64,000 nucleotides of DNA from Coriaria nepalensis (taxonomy: Eukaryota > Streptophyta > Magnoliopsida > Cucurbitales > Coriariaceae). Made by a program: the position numbers and the translations under genes. Position 1 is the stretch's first letter. The number at the start of each line of letters is the position of its first letter. Below are positions 51,030 through 64,000 of the stretch, in pieces. The stretch covers positions 5,409,001 through 5,473,000 of the forward strand of contig CP114490.1 in assembly GCA_027186245.1 (NCBI GenBank). The letters run 5' to 3'. Below the pieces are notes generated by a model. That model saw nothing but the letters and a program-made list of their open reading frames with translations, was not told the DNA's origin and did not search any database.

Positions 51030-54000
51030 TCTGCTCAAGCCACTAATCATATGATAAAGGTTCGACCGAATTCTATATTTGCACTTCGAACAGAATCTTC
51101 GTGCATAACATGCTAATGATCTTTGAAGGACAGGTGTGCGTGTTTTTCAGCTTAGACTCATTTGAATGTGTCTCTTCAAGACACTAAACCATTTGAATGA
51201 TGTTCAAATGAATTCTATTTTCACACATCAAACACAAATTCCGTGTATAACTTGCTAGTGATCATATAAGGACAGTTGTGTCTTTGTTTCACCTGAAAAT
51301 CATTTCTATGAGTATTCTCAAGCCACCAAATCATTCTAATGAGATTCGAATGAATTCTATTCTCGCACTTCAAACACAAGTTTCGTGCATAACATTCTAA
51401 TGATATTTCAAGCAAATGTGTTTTTGTATCACATGAAACTAAATTCAGTGACTCTCCTCAAGCCACTTAATTATATGATCAAGGTTCGAACGAATTCTAT
51501 ATTCGCACTTCAAACAGAATCTTCGTGCATAACATGCTAATGATCTTTGAAGGACATGTGTGCCCGTTTTTCACCTTAGACTCATTTGAATGTGTCTCTT
51601 CAAGACACTAAACCATTTGAATGATGTTCAAATGAATTCTATTTTCACACATCAAACACAAATTCCGTGCATAACTTGCTAGTGATCATATAAGGACAGT
51701 TCTGTCTTTGTTTCACCTGAAAATCATTTCAATGAGTCTTCTCAAGCCGCTAAATCAATCAAATGAGATTCGAATGAAATCTATTTTCGCACTTCAAACA
51801 CAAGTTTCATGCATAACATTCTAATGATATTTCAAGCAAACGTGTGTTTTTGTTTCATAGGAAACTCAATTCAGTGACTCTCCTCAAGCCACTTAATTAT
51901 ATGATCAAGGTTCGAACGAATTCTATATTTGCACTTCGAACAGAATCTTCGTGCATAACATGCTAATCATCTTTGAAGGACAGGTGTGCCTGTTTTTCAG
52001 CTTAGACTCATTTGAATGTGTCTCTTCAAGACACTAAACCATTTGAATGATGTTCAAATGAATTCTATTTTCACACATCAAACACAAATTTCTTGCATAA
52101 CTTGCTAGTGATCATATAAGGACAGTTGTGTCTTTGTTTCACCTGAAAATCATTTCAATGAGTCTTCTCAAGCCGCTAAATTATTCAAATGAGATTCGAA
52201 TGAAATCTATTTTCGCACTTCAAAAACAATTTTCGTGCATAACATTCAGATGATATTTCAAGGAAATGTGTGCTTTTGTTTCACAGGAAACTCAATTTAG
52301 TGAGTCTCCTCAACCCACTAAATCATATGAATAAGGTTGAAACGAATTTTATTTTCGCACTTCAAACACAAGTTTCGTGCATAACATGGTAATGATCTTT
52401 GAAGAACATGTGTGCCTGTTTTTCACCTTAGACTCAGTTGAATGTGTCTCTTCAAGACACTAAACGATTTGAAAGATATTCAAATGAATTCAATTTTCAC
52501 ACATCAAACACAAATTCCGTGCATAACTTGCTAGTGATCATATAAGGACAGTTGTGTCTTTGTTTCACCTGAAAATCATTTCTATGAGTATTCTCAAGCC
52601 ACCAAATCATTCTAATGAGATTCGAATGAATTCTATTCTCGCACTTCAAACACAAGTTTCGTGCATAACATTCTAATGATATTTCAAGCAAATGAGTTTT
52701 TGTATCACATGAAACTCAATTCAGTGACTCTCCTCAAGCCACTTAATTATATGATCAAGGTTCGAACGAATTCTATATTCGCACTTCAAACAGAATCTTC
52801 GTGCATAACATGCTAATGATCTTTGAACGACATGTGTGCCCGTTTTTCACCTTAGACTCATTTGAATGTGTCTCTTCAAGACACTAAACCATTTGAATGA
52901 TGTTCAAATGAATTCTATTTTCACACATCAAACACAAATTCCGTGCATAACTTGCTAGTGATCATATAAGGACAGTTGTGTCTTTGTTTCACCTGAAAAT
53001 CATTTCTATGAGTATTCTCAAGCCACCAAATCATTCTAATGAGATTCGAATGAATTCTATTCTCGCACTTCAAACACAAGTTTCGTGCATAACATTCTAA
53101 TGATATTTCAAGCAAATGTGTTTTTGTATCACATGAAACTCAATTCAGTGACTCTCCTCAAGCCACTTAATTATATGATCAAGGTTCGAATGAATTCTAT
53201 ATTCGCACTTCAAACAGAATCTTCGTGCATAACATGCTAATGATCTTTGAAGGACATGTGTGCCCGTTTTTCACCTTAGACTCATTTGAATGTGTCTCTT
53301 CAAGACACTAAACCATTTGAATGATGTTCAAATGAATTCTATTTTCACACATCAAACACAAATTCCGTGCATAACTTGCTAGTGATCATATAAGGACAGT
53401 TGTGTCTTTGTTTCACCTGAAAATCATTTCAATGAGTCTTCTCAAGCCGCTAAATCAATCAAATGAGATTCGAATGAAATCTATTTTCGCACTTCAAACA
53501 CAAGTTTCATGCATAACATTCTAATGATATTTCAAGCAAACGTGTGTTTTTGTTTCATAGGAAACTCAATTCAGTCACTCTGCTCAAGCCACTAATCATA
53601 TGATAAAGGTTCGACCGAATTCTATATTTGCACTTCGAACAGAATCTTCGTGCATAACATGCTAATGATCTTTGAAGGACAGGTGTGCGTGTTTTTCAGC
53701 TTAGACTCATTTGAATGTGTCTCTTCAAGACACTAAACCATTTGAATGATGTTCAAATGAATTCTATTTTCACACATCAAACACAAATTCCGTGTATAAC
53801 TTGCTAGTGATCATATAAGGACAGTTGTGTCTTTTTTTCACCTGAAAATCATTTCTATGAGTACTCTCAAGCCACCAAATCATTCTAATGAGATTCGAAT
53901 GAATTCTATTCTCGCACTTCAAACACAAGTTTCGTGCATAACATTCTAATGATATTTTAAGCAAATGTGTTTTTGTATCACATGAAACTAAATTCAGTGA

Positions 54001-55279
54001 CTCTCCTCAAGCCACTTAATTATATGATCAAGGTTCGAACGAATTCTATATTCGCACTTCAAACAGAATCTTCGTGCATAACATGCTAATGATCTTTGAA
54101 GGACATGTGTGCCTGTTTTTCACCTTAGACTCAGTTGAATGTGTCTCTTCAAGACACTAAACGATTTGAAAGATATTCAAATGAATTCAATTTTCACACA
54201 TCAAACACAAATTCCGTGCATAACTTGCTAGTGATCATATAAGGACAGTTGTGTCTTTGTTTCACCTGAAAATCATTTCAATGAGTCTTCTTAAGCCACT
54301 AAATCATTCTAATGAGATTCGAATGAATTCTATTTTCGCACTTCAAACACAACTTTTCGTGCATAACATTCAGATGATATTTCAAGCAAACGTGTGCTTT
54401 TGTTTTACATGAAACTCAATTCAATGAGTCTCCTCAACCCGCTAAATCATATGAATAAGGTTCGAACGAATTTTATTTTCGCACTTCAAACACAATTTTC
54501 GTGCATAACATGTTTATGATCTTTGAAGAACATGTGTGCCTGTTTTTCACCTTAGACTCATTTGAATGTGTCTCTTCAAGACACTAAACCATTTGAATGA
54601 TGTTCAAATAAATTCTATTTTCACACATCAAACACAAATTCCGTGTATAACTTGCTAGTGATCATATAAGGACAGTTGTGTCTTTGTTTCACCTGAAAAT
54701 CATTTCTATGAGTATTCTCAAGCCACCAAATCAATCAAATGAGATTCGAATTAAATCTATTTTCGCACTTCAAACACAAGTTTCATGCATAACATTCTAA
54801 TGATATTTCAAGCAAACGTGTGTTTTTGTTTCATAGGAAACTCAATTCAGTCACTCTGCTCAAGCCACTAATCATATGATAAAGGTTCGACCGAATTCTA
54901 TATTTGCACTTCGAACAGAATCTTCGTGCATAACATGCTAATGATCTTTGAAGGACAGGTGTGCCTGTTTTTCACCTTAGACTCATTTGAATGTGTCTCT
55001 TCAAGACACTAAACCATTTGAATGATGCTCAAATGAATTCTATTTTCACACATCAAACACAAATTCCGTGCATAACTTGCTAGTGATCATATAAGGACAG
55101 TTGTGTCTTTGTTTCACCTGAAAATCATTTCTATGAGTATTCTCAAGCCACCAAATCATTCTAATGAGATTCGAATGAAATCTATTTTCGCACTTCAAAC
55201 ACAAGTTTCGTGCATAACATTCAGATGATATTTCAAGGAAATGTGTGCTTTTGTTTCACAGGAAACTCAATTTAGTGAG
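51030..55279 (+). repeat. Reshuffled units with a 2549-bp (six-unit) repeat
   Basis: Unit starts: 51030, 51453, 51879, 52305, 52729, 53153, 53579, 54002, 54429, 54855. The unit at 51030 and the unit at 53579 share private changes (gacaggtgtgcgtg, and catgaaactaaattcag just before the next unit) with a step of 2549 bp. Both are 423 bp, because they combine the one-base loss in ccactaatc with the short C1 end. The unit at 54002 is 427 bp, from an extra t in acaacttttcgtgc near 54353. Confidence 0.75.
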
Positions 55280-56557
55280 TCTCCTCAACCCACTAAATCA
55301 TATGAATAAGGCTGAAACGAATTTTATTTTCGCACTTCAAACACAAGTTTCGTGCATAACATGGTAAGGATCTTTGAAGGACAGGTGTGCCTGTTTTTCA
55401 GCTTAGACTCATTTGAATGTGTCTCTTCAAGACACTAAACCATTTGAATGATGTTCAAATGAATTCTATTTTCACACATCAAACACAAATTTCTTGCATA
55501 ACTTGCTAGTGATCATATAAGGACAGTTGTGTCTTTGTTTCACCTGAAAATCATTTCTATGAGTATTCTCAAGCCACCAAATCATTCTAATGAGATTCGA
55601 ATGAAATCTATTTTCGCACTTCAAACACAAGTTTCGTGCATAACATTCTGATGATATTTCAAGGAAATGTGTGCTTTTGTTTCACAGGAAACTCAATTTA
55701 GTGAGTCTCCTCAACCCACTAAATCATATGAATAAGGCTGAAACGAATTTTATTTTCGCACTTCAAACACAAGTTTCGTGCATAACATTGTAATGATCTT
55801 TGAAGGACAGGTGTGCCTGTTTTTCAGCTTAGACTCATTTGAATGTGTCTCTTCAAGACACTAAACCATTTGAATGATGTTCAAATGAATTCTATTTTCA
55901 CACATCAAACACAAATTTCTTGCATAACTTGCTAGTGATCATATAAGGACAGTTGTGTCTTTGTTTCACCTGAAAATCATTTCTATGAGTATTCTCAAGC
56001 CACCAAATCATTCTAATGAGATTCGAATGAAATCTATTTTCGCACTTCAAACACAAGTTTCGTGCATAACATTCTGATGATATTTCAAGGAAATGTGTGC
56101 TTTTGTTTCACAGGAAACTCAATTTAGTGAGTCTCCTCAACCCACTAAATCATATGAATAAGGCTGAAACGAATTTTATTTTCGCACTTCAAACACAAGT
56201 TTCGTGCATAACATTGTAATGATCTTTGAAGGACATGTGTGCCTGTTTTTCAGCTTAGACTCATTTGAATGTGTCTCTTCAAGACACTAAACCATTTGAA
56301 TGATGTTCAAATGAATTCTATTTTCACACATCAAACCCAAATTTCTTGCATAACTTGCTAGTGATCATATAAGGACAGTTGTGTCTTTGTTTCACCTGAA
56401 AATCATTTCAATGAGTCTTCTCAAGCCACTAAATCATTCAAATGAGATTCGAATGAAATCTATTTTCGCACTTCAAAAACAAGTTTCGTGCATAACATTC
56501 AGATGATATTTCAAGGAAATGTGTGCTTTTGTTTCGCAGGAAACTCAATTTAGTGAG
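55280..56557 (+). repeat. Single unit in three tandem near-identical copies (3 x 426 bp)
   Basis: Units at 55280, 55706 and 56132 all carry the private change ggctgaaacg in subunit A. The second and third share acattgtaatg (the first reads acatggtaagg), and the C subunits ending the first two share attctgatgatatttc. This is the clearest example in the window of amplification at the scale of one 426-bp unit, and it is probably very recent. Confidence 0.88.
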
Positions 56558-59500
56558 TCTCCTCAACCCACTAAATCATATGAATAAGGTTGAAACGAAT
56601 TTTATTTTCGCACTTCAAACACAAGTTTCGTGCATAACATGGTAATGATCTTTGAAGGACATGTGTGCCTGTTTTTCACCTTAGACTCAGTTGAATGTGT
56701 CTCTTCAAGACACTAAACCATTTGAATGATGTTCAAATGAATTCTATTTTCACACATCAAACACAAATTCCGTGTATAACTTGCTAGTGATCATATAAGG
56801 ACAGTTGTGTCTTTGTTTCACCTGAAAATCATTTCTATGAGTCTTCTGAAGCCACCAAATCATTCTAATGAGATTCGAATGAATTCTATTCTCGCACTTC
56901 AAACACAAGTTTCGTGCATAACATTCAGATGATATTTCAAGCAAACGTGTGCTTTTGTTTTACATGAAACTCAATTCAGTGACTCTCCTCAAGCCGCTAA
57001 ATCATATGATCAAGGTTCGAACGAATTCTATATTCGCACTTCAAACAGAATCTTCGTGCATAACATGCTAATGATCTTTGAAGAACATGTGTGCCTGTTT
57101 TTCACCTTAGACTCATTTGAATGTGTATCTTCAAGACACTAAACCATTTGAATGATGTTCAAATGAATTCTATTTTCACACATCAAACACAAATTCCGTG
57201 CATAACTTGCTAGTGATCATATAAGGACAGTTGTGTCTTTGTTTCACCTGAAAATCATTTCTATGAGTATTCTCAAGCCACCAAATCATTCTAATGAGAT
57301 TCGAATGAATTCTATTCTCGCACTTCAAACACAAGTTTCGTGCATAACATTCTAATGATATTTCAAGCAAATGTGTTTTTGTATCACATGAAACTCAATT
57401 CAGTGACTCTCCTCAAGCCACTTAATTATATGATCAAGGTTCGAACGAATTCTATATTCGCACTTCAAACAGAATCTTCGTGCATAAAATGCTAATGATC
57501 TTTGAAGGACATGTGTGCCCGTTTTTCACCTTAGACTCATTTGAATGTGTCTCTTCAAGACACTAAACCATTTGAATGATGTTCAAATGAATTCTATTTT
57601 CACACATCAAACACAAATTCCGTGCATAACTTGCTAGTGATCATATAAGGACAGTTGTGTCTTTGTTTCACCTGAAAATCATTTCTATGAGTATTCTCAA
57701 GCCACCAAATCATTCTAATGAGATTCGAATGAATTCTATTCTCGCACTTCAAACACAAGTTTCGTGCATAACATTCTAATGATATTTCAAGCAAATGTGT
57801 TTTTGTATCACATGAAACTCAATTCAGTGACTCTCCTCAAGCCACTTAATTATATGATCAAGGTTCGAACGAATTCTATATTCGCACTTCAAACAGAATC
57901 TTCGTGCATAACATGCTAATGATCTTTGAAGGACATGTGTGCCTGTTTTTCACCTTAGACTCAGTTGAATGTGTCTCTTCAAGACACTAAACGATTTGAA
58001 AGATATTCAAATGAATTCTATTTTCACACATCAAACACAAATTCCGTGCATAACTTGCTAGTGATCATATAAGGACAGTTGTGTCTTTGTTTCACCTGAA
58101 AATCATTTCAATGAGTCTTCTCAAGCCACTAAATCATTCTAATGAGATTCGAATGAATTCTATTTTCGCGCTTCAAACACAAGTTTCGTGCATAACATTC
58201 AGATGATATTTCAAGCAAACGTGTGCTTTTGTTTTACATGAAACTCAATTCAATGAGTCTCCTCAACCCGCTAAATCATATGAATAAGGTTCGAACGAAT
58301 TTTATTTTCGCACTTCAAACACAAGTTTCGTGCATAACATGGTAATGATCTTTGAAGAACATGTGTGCCTGTTTTTCAGCTTAGACTCATTTGAATGTGT
58401 CTCTTCAAGACACTAAACCATTTGAATGATGTTCAAATGAATTCTATTTTCACACATCAAACACAAATTCCGTGTATAACTTGCTAGTGATCATAAAGGA
58501 CAGTTGTGTCTTTGTTTCACCTGAAAATCATTTCTATGAGTATTCTCAAGCCACCAAATCATTCTAATGAGATTCGAATGAATTCTATTCTCGCACTTCA
58601 AACACAAGTTTCGTGCATAACATTCTAATGATATTTCAAGCAAATGTGTTTTTGTATCACATGAAACTCAATTCAGTGACTCTCCTCAAGCCACTTAATT
58701 TTATGATCAAGGTTCGAACGAATTCTATATTCGCACTTCAAACAGAATCTTCGCGCATAACATGCTAATGATCTTTGAAGGACATGTGTGCCCGTTTTTC
58801 ACCTTAGACTCATTTGAATGTGTCTCTTCAAGACACTAAACCATTTGAATGATGTTCAAATGAATTCTATTTTCACACATCAAACACAAATTCCGTGCAT
58901 AACTTGCTAGTGATCATATAAGGACAGTTGTGTCTTTGTTTCACCTGAAAATCATTTCTATGAGTATTCTCAAGCCACCAAATCATTCTAATGAGATTCG
59001 AATGAATTCTATTCTCGCACTTCAAACACAAGTTTCGTGCATAACATTCTAATGATATTTCAAGCAAATGTGTTTTTGTATCACATGAAACTCAATTCAG
59101 TGACTCTCCTCAAGCCACTTAATTATATGATCAAGGTTCGAACGAATTCTATATTCGCACTTCAAACAGAATCTTCGTGCATAACATGCCAATGATCTTT
59201 GAAGGACATGTGTGCCCGTTTTTCACCTTAGACTCATTTGAATGTGTCTCTTCAAGACACTAAACCATTTGAATGATGTTCAAATGAATTCTATTTTCAC
59301 ACATCAAACACAAATTCCGTGCATAACTTGCTAGTGATCATATAAGGACAGTTGTGTGTTTGTTTCACCTGAAAATCATTTCAATGAGTCTTCTCAAGCC
59401 ACTAAATCAATCAAATGAGATTCGAATGAAATCTATTTTCGCACTTCAAACACAAGTTTCATGCATAACATTCTAATGATATTTCAAGCAAACGTGTGTT

Positions 59501-61660
59501 TTTGTTTCATAGGAAACTCAATTCAGTGACTCTCCTCAAGCCACTTAATTATATGATCAAGGTACGAACGAATTCTATATTTGCACTTCGAACAGAATCT
59601 TCGTGCATAACATGCTAATGATCTTTGAAGGACAGGTGTGCGTGTTTTTCAGCTTAGACTCATTTGAATGTGTCTCTTCAAGACACTAAACCATTTGAAT
59701 GATGTTCAAATGAATTCTATTTTCACACATCAAACACAAATTTCTTGCATAACTTGCTAGTGATCATATAAGGACAGTTGTGTCTTTGTTTCACCTGAAA
59801 ATCATTTCAATGAGTCTTCTCAAGCCACTAAATCATTCAAATGAGATTCGAATGAAATCTATTTTCGCACTTCAAAAACAAGTTTCGTGCATAACAGTCA
59901 GATGATATTTCAAGGAAATGTGTGCTTTTGTTTCACAGGAAACTCAATTTAGTGAGTCTCCTCAACCCACTAAATCATATGAATAAGGTTGAAACGAATT
60001 TTATTTTCGCACTTCAAACACAAGTTTCGTGCATAACATGGTAATGATCTTTGAAGGACATGTGTGCCTGTTTTTCACCTTAGACTCAGTTGAATGTGTC
60101 TCTTCAAGACACTAAACGATTTGAAAGATATTCAAATGAATTATATTTTCACACATCAAACACAAATTCCGTGCATAACTTGCTAGTGATCATATAAGGA
60201 CAGTTGTGTCTTTGTTTCACCTGAAAATCATTTCTATGAGTATTCTCAAGCCACCAAATCATTCTAATGAGATTCGAATGAAATCTATTTTCGCACTTCA
60301 AACACAAGTTTCATTCATAACATTCTAATGATATTTCAAGCAAACGTGTGTTTTTGTTTCATAGGAAACTCAATTCAGTGACTCTCCTCAAGCCACTTAA
60401 TTATATGATCAAGGTTCGAACGAATTCTATATTTGCACTTCGAACAGAATCTTCGTGCATAACATGCTAATGATCTTTGAAGGACATGTGTGCCTGTTTT
60501 TCAGCTTAGACTCATTTGAATGTGTCTCTTCAAGACACTAAACGATTTGAAAGATATTCAAATGAATTGTATTTTCACACATCAAACACAAATTCCGTGC
60601 ATAACTTGCTAGTGATCATATAAGGACAGTTGTGTCTTTGTTTCACCTGATAATCATTTCAATGAGTCTTCTGAAGCCACTAAATCATTCTAATGAGATT
60701 CGAATGAATTCTATTTTCGCACTTCAAACACAAGTTTCGTGCATAACATTCAGATGATATTTCAAGCAAACGTGTGCTTTTGTTTTACATGAAACTCAAT
60801 TCAATGAGTCTCCTCAACCCGCTAAATCATATGAATAAGGTTCGAACGAATTTTATTTTCGCACTTCAAACACAAGTTTCGTGCATAACATGGTAATGAT
60901 CTTTGAAGAACATGTGTGCCTGTTTTTCACCTTAGACTCATTTGAATGTGTCTCTTCAAGACACTAAACCATTTGAATGATGTTCAAATGAATTCTATTT
61001 TCACACATCAAACACAAATTCCGTGTATAACTTGCTAGTGATAATATAAGGACAGTTGTGTCTTTGTTTCACCTGAAAATCATTTCTATGAGTATTCTCA
61101 AGCCACCAAATCATTCTAATGAGATTCGAATGAATTCTATTCTCGCACTTCAAACACAAGTTTCGTGCATAACATTCTAATGATATTTCAAGCAAACGTG
61201 TGTTTTTGTTTCATAGGAAACTCAATTCAGTCACTCTGCTCAAGCCACTAAATCATATGATAAAGGTTCGACCGAATTCTATATTTGCACTTCGAACAGA
61301 ATCTTCGTGCATAACATGCTAATGATCTTTGAAGGACAGGTGTGCCTGTTTTTCAGCTTAGACTCATTTGAATGTGTCTCTTCAAGACACTAAACCATTT
61401 GAATGACGTTCAAATGAATTCTATTTTCACACATCAAACACAAATTCCGTGCATAACTTGCTAGTGATCATATAAGGACAGTTGTGTCTTTGTTTCACCT
61501 GAAAATCATTTCAATGAGTCTTCTTAAGCCACTAAATCATTCTAATGAGATTCGAATGAAATCTATTTTCGCACTTCAAAAACAAGTTTCGTGCATAACA
61601 TTCAGATGATATTTCAAGGAAATGTGTGCTTTTGTTTCACAGGAAACTCAATTTAGTGAG
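56558..61660 (+). repeat. Homogenised mosaic units
   Basis: Unit starts: 56558, 56984, 57408, 57832, 58258, 58681, 59105, 59531, 59957, 60383, 60809, 61235. The pair 56558-57407 repeats 46776-47625 at a distance of 9782 bp (23 units), including the unusual C4-to-A3 junction. The unit at 58258 is 423 bp because one base is lost in the gatcata-aagga segment near 58494. Otherwise ordinary A1-A5 units. Confidence 0.85.
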
Positions 61661-64000
61661 TCTCCTCAACCCACTAAATTATATGAATAAGGTTGAAACG
61701 AATTTTATTTTCGCACTTCAAACACAAGTTTCGTGCCTAACATGGTAATGATCTTTGAAGGACATATGTGCCTGTTTTTCTCCTTAGACACATTTGAATG
61801 TGTCTCTTCAAGACACTAAACCATTTGAATGATGTTCAAATGAATTCTATTTTCACACATCAAACACAAATTCCGTGCATAACTTGCTAGTGATCATATA
61901 AGGACAGTTGTGTCTTTGTTTCACCTGAAAATCATTTCTATGAGTATTCTCAAGCCACCAAATCATTCTAATGAGATTCGAATGAATTCTATTCTCGCAC
62001 TTCAAACACAAGTTTCGTGCATAACATTCTAATGATATTTCAAGCAAATGTGTTTTTGTATCACATGAAACTCAATTCAGTGACTCTCCTCAAGCCACTT
62101 AATTATATGATCAAGGTTCGAACGAATTCTATATTCGCACTTCAAACAGAATCTTCGTGCATAAGATGCTAATGATCTTTGAAGGACATGTGTGCCTGTT
62201 TTTCACCTTAGACTCAGTTGAATGTGTCTCTTCAAGACACTAAACGATTTGAAAGATATTCAAATGAATTCTATTTTCACACATCAAACACAAATTCCGT
62301 GCATAACTTGCTAGTGATCATATAAGGACAGTTGTGTCTTCGTTTCACCAGAAAATCATTTCAATGAGTCTTCTCAAGCCACTAAATCATTCAAATTAGA
62401 TTCGAATGAAATCTATTTTCGCAGTTCAAAAACAAGTTTCGTGCATAACATTCAGATGATATTTCAAGGAAATGTGTGCTTTTGTTTCACAGGAAACTCA
62501 ATTCAGTGAGTCTCCTCAACCCACTAAATCATATGAATAGGGTTCGAACGAATTTTATTTTCGCACTTCAAACACAAGTTTCGTGCATAACATGGTAATG
62601 ATCTTTGAAGGACAGGTGTGCCTGTTTTTCACCTTAGACTTATTTGAATGTGTCTCTTCAAGATACTAAACCATTTGAATGATGTTCAAATGAATTCTAT
62701 TTTCACACATCAGACACAAATTCCGTGCATAACTTGCTAGTGATCATATAATGACAGTTGTGTCTTTGTTTCACCTGAAAATCATTTCAATGAGTCTTCT
62801 CAAGCCACTAAATCATTCTAATGAGATTCGAATGAATTCTATTTTCGCACTTCAAACACAAGTTTCGTGCATAACATTAAGATGATATTTCAAGCAAACG
62901 TGCGCTTTTGTTTTACATGAAACTCAATTCAATGAGTCTCCTCAACCCGCAAAATCATATGAATAAGGTTCGAACGAATTTTATTTTCGGACTTCAAACA
63001 CAAGTTTCATGCATAACATGGTAATGATCTCTGAAGGACATGTGTGCCTGTTTTTCACCTTAGACTCATTTGAATGTGTCTCTTTAAGACACTAAACCAT
63101 TTATATGATGTTCAAATGAATTCTATTTTCACACATCAAACACAAATTCCATGCATAACTTGCTAGTGATCATATAAGGACAGTTGTGTCTTTGTTTCAC
63201 CTGAAAATCATTTCAATGAGTATTCTCAAGCCACCAAATCATTCTAATGAGATTCGAATGAAATCTATTTTCGCACTTCAAACACAAGTTTCGTGCATAA
63301 CATTCATATGATATTTCGAGGAAATGTGTGCTTTTGTTTCATAAGAAACTCAATTCAGTGAGTCCCCTCAACCCACTAAATCATATGAATAAGGTTCGAA
63401 CGAATTTTATTTTCGTACTTCAAACACAAGTTTCGTGCATAACATGGTAATGACCTTTGAAGGACATGTGTGCCTGTTTTTCACCTGAGACTCATTTGAA
63501 TGTGTCTCTTCAAGACGCTAAACCGTTTGAATGATCTTCAAATGAACTCTATTTTCACACATCAAACACAAATTCCGTGCATAACTTGCTAGTGATCATA
63601 TAAGAACAGTTGTGTCTCTGTTTCACCTGAAAATCATTTCAATGAGTGTTCTCAAGCCACTAAATCATTCAAATGAGATTCAAATGAATTCTATTTTCAC
63701 ACTTCAAAAACAAGTTTCGTGCATAACATTCTCACGATATTTCAATCAAACGTGTGCTTTTGTTTCACATGAAACTCAATTCAGTGGGTCTCCTCAAGCC
63801 ACTAAATCATATGACCAAGGTTCGAACGAATTCTATTTTCGCACTTCAAACAGAAGTTTCGTGCATAACATGCTAATGATCTTTGAAGGACATGTGTGCA
63901 TGTTTTTCAGCTTAGACTCATTTGAATGTGTCTCTTCAAGACACTAAACCATTTGAATGATGTTCAAATGAATTCTATTTTCACACATCAAACACAAATT
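61661..64000 (+). repeat. Right-hand units with raised divergence
   Basis: Unit starts: 61661, 62085, 62511, 62937, 63363, 63789 (last one partial, 212 bp). These units carry many substitutions seen nowhere else in the window, for example ttctccttagacac (61778), gacttatttg (62637), cagacacaaatt (62711), cgtgcgctttt (62899), tttcggactt (62987), ctctttaagac (63080), atttcgagg (63313), gtcccctcaac (63361) and cctgagactc (63484). The unit at 62085 is an exception and looks ordinary (it shares ataagatgc with 45925). Rising private divergence is expected where unequal exchange becomes rare, near an array end. Confidence 0.8.
63789..64000 (+). repeat. Partial unit at window edge
   Basis: Full subunit A and the first 70 bp of subunit B; the array continues past the window. 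The A start is preceded by cagtgggtc, a private change. Confidence 0.95.

Larger units (their letters stand above)
1..64000. repeat. Satellite DNA array, trimeric 426/424-bp higher-order unit of 142-bp subunits
   Basis: The entire window is head-to-tail copies of one unit in the same orientation, with no interruption by unique sequence. I traced every unit start and find 150 complete units and one partial unit. Most units are 426 or 424 bp; the full range seen is 419-428 bp. The 2-bp difference comes mainly from alternative sequences near the end of subunit C: caaacgtgtgtttttgtttc (long form) against caaatgtgtttttgtatcac (short form). Base composition of a typical unit is about 35% GC. Such arrays are typical of eukaryotic heterochromatin, often centromeric; that location is inference and nothing here proves it. 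I do not recognise the family. No inverted units, transposon insertions or telomere-type repeats were seen. Confidence 0.98.

Noticed and set aside
63612..63947. The longest open frame, 111 residues on the plus strand; also 64-residue plus-strand frames at 32630-32824 and 33480-33674.
   Set aside because: These are open through private substitutions in the satellite and contain the same subunit translations seen elsewhere. No independent evidence of a gene.
1..64000. A CRISPR-like array, because short conserved boxes recur at regular spacing.
   Set aside because: The spacing is 142 bp, the sequences between boxes are also repeated rather than unique, and no cas-like gene is present.
1..64000. 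A CENP-B box, by analogy with other centromeric satellites.
   Set aside because: No stretch matches the known box pattern of TTCG and CGGG halves; the cttcg and ttcgtgc segments lack the second half.
1..64000. Transposon or retroelement insertions, tRNA or rRNA genes, telomeric repeats.
   Set aside because: Every unit start could be followed at 419-428-bp steps through the window, which leaves no room for inserted sequence, and no telomere-type short repeats were seen.

Overview
The whole 64 kb window is one uninterrupted array of tandemly repeated satellite DNA. I see no credible protein gene, RNA gene, transposon or unique sequence. A homogeneous array of this size, at about 35% GC, points to a eukaryotic nuclear genome and probably to centromeric or pericentromeric or other constitutive heterochromatin. 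I do not recognise the repeat family and cannot name the species. A plant is plausible because many plant satellites have monomers in this size range, but that is inference.

The array is organised at four scales. (1) The base element is 142 bp. (2) Three diverged 142-bp subunits, here called A, B and C, form a repeat unit of usually 426 or 424 bp. I count 150 complete units plus a 212-bp partial unit at the right edge. Hand alignment of typical subunits gives about 75-79% identity between A, B and C, whereas whole units differ by only a few percent, the usual signature of a higher-order repeat. (3) Runs of one, two or three units are locally re-duplicated in tandem. (4) Very long superblocks repeat head to tail: 1-13605 (32 units), 13606-28488 (35 units) and 28489-42522 (33 units). 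Each begins and ends with the same recognisable unit types. After 42523 the superblock start element recurs at much shorter intervals (2552, 3403 and 1276 bp), and the order of unit types is reshuffled.

Region by region: 1-5108 is homogenised array. 5109-9774 is an older, more diverged set of units, carried again in superblock 2 (about 19987-24660) but missing from superblock 3. 28489-42522 is the shortened third superblock, with local two-unit and three-unit duplications. 42523-61660 is a mosaic of truncated superblocks, including a triplicated single unit. 61661-64000 shows a rise in private substitutions, as expected near the end of an array.

Two adjacent inverted repeats sit in every B subunit, a TTCGAA-centred 8-bp palindrome sits in most A and C subunits, and GAATTC recurs at subunit position 40-45. 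These are the only site-level features I can support. Many short open frames recur with the repeat period; I read them as chance frames of the satellite, not genes. All alignments here were done by eye, and unit boundaries use an arbitrary phase that starts each unit at the A subunit.
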